DNA of 27,369 nucleotides from a virus, in the IMG/VR virus record IMGVR_UViG_3300031517_000002, positions 1 to 27,369 of that record; one strand, 5' to 3'. The notes under the pieces were generated by a model. The model was given only the letters and a program-made list of their open reading frames with translations, was not told the origin of the DNA and did no database searches. Below, piece by piece: positions 5,858-11,347 of this stretch. Positions within the stretch are counted from its first letter, which is position 1. Each line of letters opens with the position of its first letter. The translations under genes were made by a program, and so were the position numbers.

Positions 5858-6477
5858 CGCTTCTCCCTCTCCGCGATGTAGTGACGTTCGCGCTCAGAAG
5901 TCAACACGAGGATATATGTTTCTCTATGCTGCATAACTGAGAAGCAGACTTCGTCCTTCGTCACCAGGTGCTCGATAGCCTCTATAAGATACCGAACGCT
6001 TACTACGATGCGTCCGGGCAGTGTCAACCTGGCAGGGATGATGACCTTTCCTAACTTGCCTGTAAACTTGATCCTCTCCTCGCCAAACACAAGTTCGCAG
6101 CACAGCTCATTGAGCGATAGAGACTTTTCATACAGTTCCCTGACATGCTTGAGGTCACTCACGTGCACAACGGCTGCCAACACCTTGTCGGTCTCGTCGA
6201 GTATGCGCAGCGCTTCAGCGCGCCAGTCGTCTGAAGAAAGCGCACTTGACTCGTTCATCACACCGTCGAGAGACTTCGCGCGTCTCAGCACGTTTGCAGG
6301 GACGACTCGTTCAACCTTTCCTAGATCGTGCTTCCCCTGCGCGATCATGCACGCAGCACGAGAGCGCGCGATTGCCCATGCCTGAATCGAGGCGTCATCC
6401 GCTGCACGAACAACTACAACGGCGTCGGGGTTCGATTCGTCAACTGTGTAGAGCACCTTCTTTAGCTTTGCAATCAT
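5854..6477 (-). CDS. Unknown protein of the replication operon (207 aa)
   Basis: No family is recognised with confidence. The N-terminal third has alternating strand-like VVVV and helix segments (AIARSRAACM). The C-terminal half (about 100-200) is a strand/helix alternation with KVIIPARL and VSVRYLIEAIEHL segments that recall DNA sliding-clamp domains, where a similar RYLxxAL helix is followed by a beta hairpin. This resemblance is weak and unverified. The start ATG 6477 overlaps the previous gene's stop (ATGA), and its stop overlaps the initiator start, so it is translated as part of a tightly coupled unit. A role in DNA replication is inferred from that position only. Confidence 0.55.
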   Translation of the reverse strand: MIAKLKKVLYTVDESNPDAVVVVRAADDASIQAWAIARSRAACMIAQGKHDLGKVERVVPANVLRRAKSLDGVMNESSALSSDDWRAEALRILDETDKVLAAVVHVSDLKHVRELYEKSLSLNELCCELVFGEERIKFTGKLGKVIIPARLTLPGRIVVSVRYLIEAIEHLVTKDEVCFSVMQHRETYILVLTSERERHYIAEREKR

Positions 6478-7082
6478 CGCTCACCTCCGATGAAGGCAGT
6501 GAACCCGTTGCGGTAATCGAACACGTAGTGAGTCTCTGTGCCCAGCGAGATTTTGAGCGCACGCGCGTTGCGATGCCCCAAGATGTCCACGTGTGCCGTC
6601 TCGTCACGCGGCATCTGCTCGAAAACGAGTCGCAGCGGCCTGCTTCTCACGAGTATTTCTGCGCTGTATAGGGCGATTCCACCAAGCGGCACGCCTTGGA
6701 TAATCAGTCCTTTGTCGCCGATGCCAACTGTCTTCACGCCATCGTCTGGAAGAAAGCTCAGCGCCCATCGCAGCGCGTTCGTCTCAATGATCACACTTGC
6801 AAGGCTCTTGTGAGCTTCCATCACGTCGCAGATGTGGGGGTGGTTGTCTGCGAAGCCGTAGCGGTGCGCTGTGGCCTCAATCTCGTCCGCATACTGCAAA
6901 CCAGCCAGACGCTCGCGTGAAACAACGTATCGCGTCCTCTTTTGCGTCTTCGTGGGCCACATGTACTTTGCGGCCTGCTCGGCGTTGGATGCGAGCAGGT
7001 AAAGCCTGCGTCGCTCAGTACCAACGACTGCATCAAACGATGCGCAATACAGAAGGTTTTGGGGATAGTGGTTGTGGTTCAT
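6474..7082 (-). CDS. Unknown protein of the replication operon (202 aa)
   Basis: No family recognised. It has a similar size to the next gene and a loosely similar layout: an N-terminal strand/helix part (RLYLLASNAEQAAKYMW), a basic KTQKRTRYVVSRERLAGL segment, then a C-terminal half with LRWALSFLPDDG followed by strand-like IGDKGLIIQG. The two could be distant paralogs, possibly clamp-like, but the identity is low by eye. Both ends overlap neighbours by four bases (ATGA-type junctions). Residues near 85-95 (HRYGFADNHPH) contain three His and may bind metal, which is speculative. Confidence 0.5.
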   Translation of the reverse strand: MNHNHYPQNLLYCASFDAVVGTERRRLYLLASNAEQAAKYMWPTKTQKRTRYVVSRERLAGLQYADEIEATAHRYGFADNHPHICDVMEAHKSLASVIIETNALRWALSFLPDDGVKTVGIGDKGLIIQGVPLGGIALYSAEILVRSRPLRLVFEQMPRDETAHVDILGHRNARALKISLGTETHYVFDYRNGFTAFIGGER

Positions 7083-7396
7083 CTGTCTCTCCTTTCCATC
7101 TTTATTTGTGGCAGATGGTCTGCCACGTATTCACGTTTCAACGACCACCGCGCGAGATGCCAGGTGATGCCGTTCAGCTTGATGACCTCGTGTTGTGGTT
7201 CGCTCGCCAGGAAGATGAATGCTTCGCGCGCGAGCGTGATGACCAGCGCGATGTCGTCGTCGTCCGGCGGGCGGTCGGCGCGACCGATGGCTAGGTATTC
7301 CCGCGGCTGATAGCTGAGCGCTAGGCTGGGAACGACAAAGCCCTTGAGCGGACGTTCTGTTTGAAACGCTCGCTCAAGGGCGTTCGCTGAGATCAT
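7079..7396 (-). CDS. Unknown small protein (105 aa)
   Basis: No family recognised. The protein has a central acidic run (PPDDDD, near residues 44-49) between hydrophobic strand-like segments (GFVVPSLALSY, IALVITLAREAFIFLA) and a basic C-terminus (KMERRDR). It has no transmembrane segment of convincing length. ATG 7396 lies inside the 3' end of the RHH gene (overlap 23 nt), and its stop overlaps the next start. Gene order puts it second in the leftward replication operon. Confidence 0.5.
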   Translation of the reverse strand: MISANALERAFQTERPLKGFVVPSLALSYQPREYLAIGRADRPPDDDDIALVITLAREAFIFLASEPQHEVIKLNGITWHLARWSLKREYVADHLPQIKMERRDR

Positions 7397-7571
7397 GGTC
7401 GCTTTGCGTCTCGAGTCGCTCCAAACCGAACTCGATTAGCTCTCGCGCAAGCTGGCTGATGCTGATGCGCCGCGCGCGCGCGAGTGCCTTGACGCGCTGC
7501 TTAAGCTCCGGTTCGACGTAGCACCCCAGCAGGTGCTTCTTTATGATCTGTTCCTGCTCCCAGTTCCTCAT
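7374..7571 (-). CDS. CopG-family ribbon-helix-helix regulator
   Basis: A 65-aa protein has a clear CopG-type RHH domain at residues 14-55: a strand (LLGCYVEP), helix 1 (ELKQRVKALARARR) and, after ISISQ, helix 2 (LARELIEFGLERLE). RHH dimers insert a two-stranded sheet into the major groove. It is the first gene of the leftward replication operon and so is the likely repressor of its own promoter and perhaps of the divergent one. The start ATG 7571 has no usable Shine-Dalgarno sequence. A TACAAT -10 lies 7 nt before the start, so the mRNA is probably leaderless. Confidence 0.8.
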   Translation of the reverse strand: MRNWEQEQIIKKHLLGCYVEPELKQRVKALARARRISISQLARELIEFGLERLETQSDHDLSERP

Positions 7572-7577
7572 ACCTAT

Positions 7578-7583
7578 ATTGTA
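7578..7583 (-). promoter_or_regulatory. -10 element of the leftward replication promoter
   Basis: On the minus strand TACAAT (7583-7578) stands 7 nt before the ATG at 7571, so transcription should start at or next to the start codon. The -35 is poor, and its expected position overlaps the first DnaA box (7599-7607), which suggests that DnaA may compete with or recruit polymerase. ATAC-N7-GTAT (7570-7584) around the element is a possible RHH operator. Confidence 0.5.
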
Positions 7584-7598
7584 TATCGCTAAGCGCGC

Positions 7599-7631
7599 TT
7601 ATCCACAGACTTATCCACAGTTTTATCCACA
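7599..7631 (+). promoter_or_regulatory. Three consensus DnaA boxes spaced 12 bp apart
   Basis: TTATCCACA occurs exactly at 7599-7607, 7611-7619 and 7623-7631, all in the same orientation. This is the high-affinity box for bacterial DnaA. The cluster sits between two divergent promoters, those of the replication operon and of the rightward operon. It may be a DnaA-controlled regulatory switch or part of a second origin. Confidence 0.9.
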
Positions 7632-7676
7632 AGCGAAGACCAAAACTTAGAGTTTCGTGAGAATGCCGCGCGCCCC

Positions 7677-7704
7677 TTGACAAGCAGATGCGGGCGCATA
7701 CAAT
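7677..7704 (+). promoter_or_regulatory. Near-consensus sigma70 promoter of the rightward operon
   Basis: TTGACA (7677-7682, perfect -35), a 16-bp spacer and TACAAT (7699-7704). It is followed by a palindromic operator at the start point and by AAAGGAGG before ATG 7738. It is the strongest promoter seen in the window and probably drives the early operon 7738-12683. Confidence 0.85.
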
Positions 7705-7716
7705 ACTGCGCAGTAT
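7703..7716. promoter_or_regulatory. 14-bp palindromic operator at the rightward promoter start point
   Basis: ATACTGCGCAGTAT is a perfect palindrome overlapping the last two bases of the -10 and the expected +1. A repressor bound here would block the promoter. The binder is not known: the RHH protein encoded next door is the first candidate, and a host regulator with CTG-N2-CAG half-sites the second. Confidence 0.7.
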
Positions 7717-7737
7717 CCTAGAGAAAGGAGGAGACAG

Positions 7738-8076
7738 ATGAAGACACGACAAATCCTATCAGTTTTTGGTCTCAAGGCACAGTGCCGCCGTGATTCCTTT
7801 GGTCAATGGTTTATCGCTCTTTCGAATCAATCCCCCAAGTACAGGGCAACAAGCATACGGGGATTAATCGAGATGGTTGTTCCCCCGCCGCCGGCGGCGC
7901 TTTCCCCGTCGCCAGAAGCTATTGCTGCCTGGGCCGAGGAGTGTGCGGCTTCTGCGTATGGCAAAGTGGACCCAGATCGGCTAGCAAAGGCCGCATTCGC
8001 AGCCTATGGGCTGTCCCCCAGCCAAGAGGAGCTTAGCGTGTTCGCTGATGCAGTGCGCGCCTGGAAGCGTGAATAG
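7738..8076 (+). CDS. Hypothetical protein, first gene of the rightward operon
   Basis: No family recognised. The 112-aa protein starts at ATG 7738, with AAAGGAGG about 7 nt upstream, an excellent ribosome site. The N-terminal 45 residues are basic and strand-like (RQILSVFGLKAQCRR, FGQWFIAL). A proline-rich linker (VVPPPPAALSPSP) follows, and then a helical, acidic C-terminal domain (AAWAEECAASAYGKV through VRAWKRE). The two-part build suggests a small adaptor or inhibitor, as first genes of phage early operons often encode, but this is only a guess. Confidence 0.7.
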   Translation: MKTRQILSVFGLKAQCRRDSFGQWFIALSNQSPKYRATSIRGLIEMVVPPPPAALSPSPEAIAAWAEECAASAYGKVDPDRLAKAAFAAYGLSPSQEELSVFADAVRAWKRE

Positions 8077-8092
8077 CAGTGTTTGAGTTATC

Positions 8093-8119
8093 GTCCCGGC
8101 GCTCGTCGAGCGCCGGGAC
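8093..8119. repeat. Perfect stem-loop just before a Shine-Dalgarno site
   Basis: 13-bp arms GTCCCGGCGCTCG (8093-8105) and CGAGCGCCGGGAC (8107-8119) around one T. The stem follows the 8076 stop and is followed directly by AAAAGGAGG. With no U-tract it is unlikely to be an intrinsic terminator; a role in mRNA processing, stability or ribosome access fits better. The same layout recurs at 9789-9819. Confidence 0.8.
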
Positions 8120-8133
8120 AAAAGGAGGATGAG

Positions 8134-8532
8134 ATGAACGAGAAGATGAACGAAACCATGACCCTAGACGACCTGATTCGACGTGGCGTTGAAATCCGCG
8201 AGAAGCGGATCGCCGAGGAGCGCGCGCGCCTGCTCGCCGAAGAGAAAGCACGCGAGATTGGGCGCGACAAGGATGCACGCATGATCCGCGATCTGCTGCC
8301 ATCCTCGCTTGCTGAGTACGCGCAAATAGATGTGTTGAGTTGGCAGCACGCTTACGTGCATGTCAGGCAAATCTTTCCCAGAGCAGGAAGCGTAAAGATT
8401 TATGCGGCAAAGGATAGGTCGGGTCAATGGGCGCTATGCGGATACGAGGCGACCAACCCGAGCGGCTATTATCTTTCGCTTCCAACGCTTGAAGAAGCAG
8501 TAGCCTATGCCTCAGGAGCTTTGGAGATTTAG
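8134..8532 (+). CDS. Hypothetical protein with N-terminal charged helix
   Basis: The 132-aa protein starts at ATG 8134, five bases after AAAGGAGG; the open frame begins upstream but lacks a ribosome site there. Residues 8-55 form a long E/R/K/A-rich helix, probably a coiled coil. The C-terminal part (60-132) is a compact alpha/beta unit with aromatic residues (WQHAYVHVRQIF, GQWALCGYEA, GYYLSLPTLEEAVAYA). No family was recognised. It lies directly before the annealing-protein gene, so a role with recombination is possible. Confidence 0.65.
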   Translation: MNEKMNETMTLDDLIRRGVEIREKRIAEERARLLAEEKAREIGRDKDARMIRDLLPSSLAEYAQIDVLSWQHAYVHVRQIFPRAGSVKIYAAKDRSGQWALCGYEATNPSGYYLSLPTLEEAVAYASGALEI

Positions 8533-8534
8533 CC

Positions 8535-9212
8535 ATGAGTGAGTTACCCGCTACCAATCCCGTGAACGCCAGCGCACTAGAGCGCGTCCTGGTCGCCGGC
8601 GACCTGGCCGGCTTAAACGAGTCGCAGCGCATCGAGTACTACAAGGCAGTCTGCGAGTCGCTTGGCCTCAATCCCCTGACGCGCCCGTTCGAGTATCTCA
8701 GGTTGAACGGTCGCCTGGTGCTCTACGCCACGCGCGCGGCTGCCGACCAGTTGCGTGCCATCCACAGCATCAGCATCTTGGATGCGAAGATTGAGCGCCA
8801 AGACGACTTGATCACCGTGACCGTTCGCGGTCGCACTCGTGATGGGCGCGAAGATGTGGAAGTCGGCGTGGTCTCGGTTGCAGGCCTGCGAGGAGAAGCC
8901 TTAGCCAACGCTCAAATGAAGGCTTTAACCAAGGCCAAGCGCAGGCTAACTTTGAGTCTCGCTGGCCTTGGTTGGCTGGACGAGACCGAGACCGAGTCCA
9001 TCCCAGGCGCTCAGCGCGTTTCTGAGCCGCAGCCAGTGACAGCACTGCCGGATGAAGTCCACGCGCTGCGCCAGCAGCTGGCAGAGCGCGCGAAGGAGCT
9101 TCCCGAAGACTCACCTTTGCGCGCTCAGGCACGCGAGGCGTGGCGGTCAGGCGATGCTGATGTGATGAGAGAAGTTCTTAGCTCCATAGAAGGAGGGAAG
9201 AAAGATGAATAG
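8535..9212 (+). CDS. Single-strand annealing protein, RecT/Redbeta-like
   Basis: A 225-aa protein has the layout of phage single-strand annealing recombinases: a YYKAVCESLGLNPLTRPFEY segment (residues 35-54, cf. the Y-GLNP-T motif of Redbeta), a central beta region (ITVTVRGRTRDGR), then a basic helix NAQMKALTKAKRRLTLSLAG (about 126-145) followed by GWLDETET, matching the RHKAMIQCARLAFG and DEAE end of the Redbeta core. The last 70 residues are a variable helical tail. It anneals complementary strands during phage recombination. No cognate 5'-3' exonuclease was identified next to it. The call rests on motif comparison from memory. Confidence 0.75.
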   Translation: MSELPATNPVNASALERVLVAGDLAGLNESQRIEYYKAVCESLGLNPLTRPFEYLRLNGRLVLYATRAAADQLRAIHSISILDAKIERQDDLITVTVRGRTRDGREDVEVGVVSVAGLRGEALANAQMKALTKAKRRLTLSLAGLGWLDETETESIPGAQRVSEPQPVTALPDEVHALRQQLAERAKELPEDSPLRAQAREAWRSGDADVMREVLSSIEGGKKDE

Positions 9213-9780
9213 CCAGAAAGTTCAGATGCTCCGTTCGTTCAACCAGATCGAGTCCACGATTCGCCCGCCAGTGAATAGCCTCTCGATGTTTATAGCTGCC
9301 CTTACAGCGATGGGCAGCGGCGAGACTGTTCAACGTGCTTTGTATCTCGTTGAGCGACGCGCTCCAGAGGACGTGATCAAAGACGCCGAACAGTTGATCG
9401 ACGTTCTCTATGAGATCGGCGAAGGCGTAATTGCGATGAAACTTCAGCGTCGCTTAGCTGAGCTTCGAGAGGGTCAATCATCGGATGCAATCGCCGGTTT
9501 ATGGGAGATTGTCGATCTGCTGCCCCACGATGCCTATATGTCGTTTGGGTTTGCTACGGAGTGCGCGCAAGCGCGCTGCGGCGAGCACCCAAACCCACAG
9601 GAGCTTCTCCTGGACATGGACTTTGACCGCGAGGGGTTCAGGTTTGGTCCTGCTTGGGAGTTCTGGGGCGAGCGCGCGCCGGAGGCAATGAAGGTGGCGC
9701 GCGCAGCGTTCATCGCCAACCTGCTTTATGCAGCAGGTCTTGGCGACGAACCCGATTATCCCGAACCACTTGCCGATTAG
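9205..9780 (+). CDS. Hypothetical protein (191 aa)
   Basis: No family recognised. The ATG at 9205 overlaps the end of the annealing-protein gene by 8 nt and is preceded by GGAGGG. The protein is mostly helical and acidic, with helices at VQRALYLVERRA, AEQLIDVLYEIGEG and AMKLQRRLAELREG, and an aromatic C-terminal part (EGFRFGPAWEFWGERAPEAM). There is no signal peptide or membrane segment. It may work with the annealing protein, as coupled neighbours often do, but no direct evidence is visible. Confidence 0.65.
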   Translation: MNSQKVQMLRSFNQIESTIRPPVNSLSMFIAALTAMGSGETVQRALYLVERRAPEDVIKDAEQLIDVLYEIGEGVIAMKLQRRLAELREGQSSDAIAGLWEIVDLLPHDAYMSFGFATECAQARCGEHPNPQELLLDMDFDREGFRFGPAWEFWGERAPEAMKVARAAFIANLLYAAGLGDEPDYPEPLAD

Positions 9781-9788
9781 TTCAATCG

Positions 9789-9819
9789 CAGCCGGTGGCG
9801 CTGAACGCGCCACCGGCTG
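9789..9819. repeat. Perfect stem-loop before the DUF1874 gene
   Basis: 13-bp arms CAGCCGGTGGCGC (9789-9801) and GCGCCACCGGCTG (9807-9819) enclose a TGAAC loop. It starts 8 nt after a stop and is followed by AAAGAAGAAGGAGG, the next ribosome site. There is no U-tract. Position and form are like those of the stem at 8093-8119. Confidence 0.8.
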
Positions 9820-9838
9820 AAAGAAGAAGGAGGAACAA

Positions 9839-10210
9839 ATGACGGTCACAATTCTTTTGAACTCTGCGATGATGCCTGACGAAGGTCTCTATATTTTGAG
9901 ACGAGTGAGCCGTGAGTTCTTTGCAGAACTGGTAGCTGACGCTCACAGGCGCAGCAATCTTCAAAGCTACATCGGATACCCCGAGACTGCTCAGCACATC
10001 GAGAAAATCTCCGGCGTGCCGATTCCGGTAAACCGGGCGGCCACGCAGTTGCCGGACCAAGCGTTGCTGGCTGTTTGCAAGCTCAAGTACCGGGTCAGCG
10101 ACCCGACCATCAAGGGCCAGTTTCGCCCCGGCGACGAAGATTATGAGTACTTCGTTGCCACTTACGACCGCAACAGTTCGCGCTGGAGAATCTACGAAGA
10201 TGAGTCGTGA
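9839..10210 (+). CDS. DUF1874 protein (AcrIII-1 ring-nuclease family), His47 replaced by Tyr
   Basis: The 123-aa protein matches DUF1874 along its length: LLNSAMMP at the N-terminus (Ser9), SYIGYPETAQHIEK at 43-56, GVPIPVNR (Arg66) and VCKLKYRV (Arg85). DUF1874 includes archaeal-virus B116 proteins and AcrIII-1, a viral enzyme that destroys cyclic tetra-adenylate and so disables type III CRISPR signalling. In AcrIII-1 of SIRV1 the key residues are His47, Arg66, Arg85 and Glu88; counting by eye, this protein has Tyr47, Arg66, Arg85 and Asp88. It may bind cA4 without the usual catalysis (a sponge), use another residue, or act on something else. AAGGAGG precedes ATG 9839. Confidence 0.8.
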   Translation: MTVTILLNSAMMPDEGLYILRRVSREFFAELVADAHRRSNLQSYIGYPETAQHIEKISGVPIPVNRAATQLPDQALLAVCKLKYRVSDPTIKGQFRPGDEDYEYFVATYDRNSSRWRIYEDES

Positions 10211-10502
10211 GCTTAAAACATTGCGTGCAGCCGTCAAATCTGCCCGGCTGGCGGACTTACCAATAGCACAAGCGCTGAAGGCCCTTGCTGACATGCCTGA
10301 GGCAAGGGCCTTCAAACTCTCGCCCGACGTTCTCCGCCGGATGCTGCTCGAAAGCCTGCCGGAGCAGTATGCCACCTTTCTGTTCGATCAGGCCGGTTAC
10401 CGCGTCGAGATGTCACTCGCAGACCTTGCGTACTTCGCCAAACACGATGAGATATTAGTTGAGCTTGTGGTATCGATCATTTTGTATCTGGATAAGGAGT
10501 AG
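10200..10502 (+). CDS. Hypothetical helical protein (100 aa)
   Basis: No family recognised. ATG 10200 overlaps the end of the DUF1874 gene by 11 nt, with GGAG about 11 nt upstream. The protein is all-helical: basic at the N-terminus (SRELKTLRAAVKSARL), then LSPDVLRRMLLESL and a C-terminal segment rich in V, I and L (EILVELVVSIILYL). It could partner the DUF1874 protein or the ATPase that follows two bases later. A perfect inverted repeat lies inside the gene. Confidence 0.6.
   Translation: MSRELKTLRAAVKSARLADLPIAQALKALADMPEARAFKLSPDVLRRMLLESLPEQYATFLFDQAGYRVEMSLADLAYFAKHDEILVELVVSIILYLDKE
10276..10314. repeat. Inverted repeat inside a coding region
   Basis: Perfect 13-bp arms TGAAGGCCCTTGC (10276-10288) and GCAAGGGCCTTCA (10302-10314) enclose a 13-nt loop within the 100-aa gene. 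It has the same scale as the intergenic stems of this operon. It may form an mRNA hairpin affecting translation or processing. Confidence 0.7.
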
Positions 10503-10504
10503 TT

Positions 10505-11347
10505 ATGTTTGCAAGCTGGTACACCGCCCGACCATCAGACCGCCTTGTGGCACGTCTGCTGACTGAGCGAACAGATGATGGCGTGCGCGCGTGCATCATC
10601 ACAGGCGCGCCCGGCGTCGGCAAAACGTCGTTTGCCCGTGCCCTCGCTGAGGGCATGAGTGGGCGACTCGTCGAGTACTATGCCCACCACTGGAGCAACG
10701 ACGAGGATTTATTCGTTGCTGTGGATCCGGCGCGCGTTGCCGCGATTGCCGGCGGCCACGACATGCCGCTGGCCAAGACATACCGGCGCGGTGCGCTGCT
10801 GCGTGCTACGCTGTTGTCGCGGCGCATGCCGGTTGTCCTGCTCCTCGACGAGTGGGACAAGTCGCCAGAGCATTGCGACGCGCTGCTGCTGGAGTTCTTG
10901 CAGTCCGGCACGGTGCACGGTCGTCACGGCGAGCGCTGGCGCGCGAGCACGCGACAACTCACCGTGATCATCACCAGCAACGGCCTGCGCGAGTTGATCG
11001 AGCCGCTCCAGCGGCGGTGCTTCAGGTATGAGATGCCGTACCTGTCGCCGGAGATCGAGTCTGATGTGTTGCGCAAGACCACTGGTGCGCCCGTCGGCGC
11101 GCTCAGGCTAGTGGTCAAGGCCATGAACCTGATTCGCGCGAATGGTCGCTCGTCCCCGTCTTTACAGGAAGGCGCGATGCTGCTGCGGGGGATGGCGCTG
11201 GCGTCCAATGTGGACGATGTACGCCTGCTCGTCCGTGGGTACTTGGTGAAGGACTCTCAAGACGAGGGCGCGCTGAAGTCGCTGGGTGATGTTGCAGTCT
11301 CGCTCTGGGGAGAGTGGAAGAGAGGAAATGGGAAAGAAGCTCATTAG
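10505..11347 (+). CDS. MoxR/CobS-type AAA+ ATPase
   Basis: A 280-aa protein has Walker A GAPGVGKT (34-41), Walker B LLLDEWD (112-118), sensor 1 TSN (157-159) and a double arginine RR (170-171) in arginine-finger position, then a helical lid. The insertion pattern and its pairing with a VWA-domain gene fit the MoxR/CbbQ/NorQ/CobS branch of AAA+ ATPases. These work as rings with a VWA partner to remodel proteins or insert metal ions. Gene order AAA+ then VWA, with the next gene overlapping by 20 nt, supports a complex. The substrate in a phage is unknown. Start ATG 10505 is two bases after the preceding stop. Confidence 0.85.
   Translation: MFASWYTARPSDRLVARLLTERTDDGVRACIITGAPGVGKTSFARALAEGMSGRLVEYYAHHWSNDEDLFVAVDPARVAAIAGGHDMPLAKTYRRGALLRATLLSRRMPVVLLLDEWDKSPEHCDALLLEFLQSGTVHGRHGERWRASTRQLTVIITSNGLRELIEPLQRRCFRYEMPYLSPEIESDVLRKTTGAPVGALRLVVKAMNLIRANGRSSPSLQEGAMLLRGMALASNVDDVRLLVRGYLVKDSQDEGALKSLGDVAVSLWGEWKRGNGKEAH

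Noticed and set aside
8093-8119. Intrinsic terminator within the rightward operon
   Set aside because: No U-tract follows the stem; the next bases are AAAAGGAGG, the ribosome site of the next gene. The same holds for 9789-9819.
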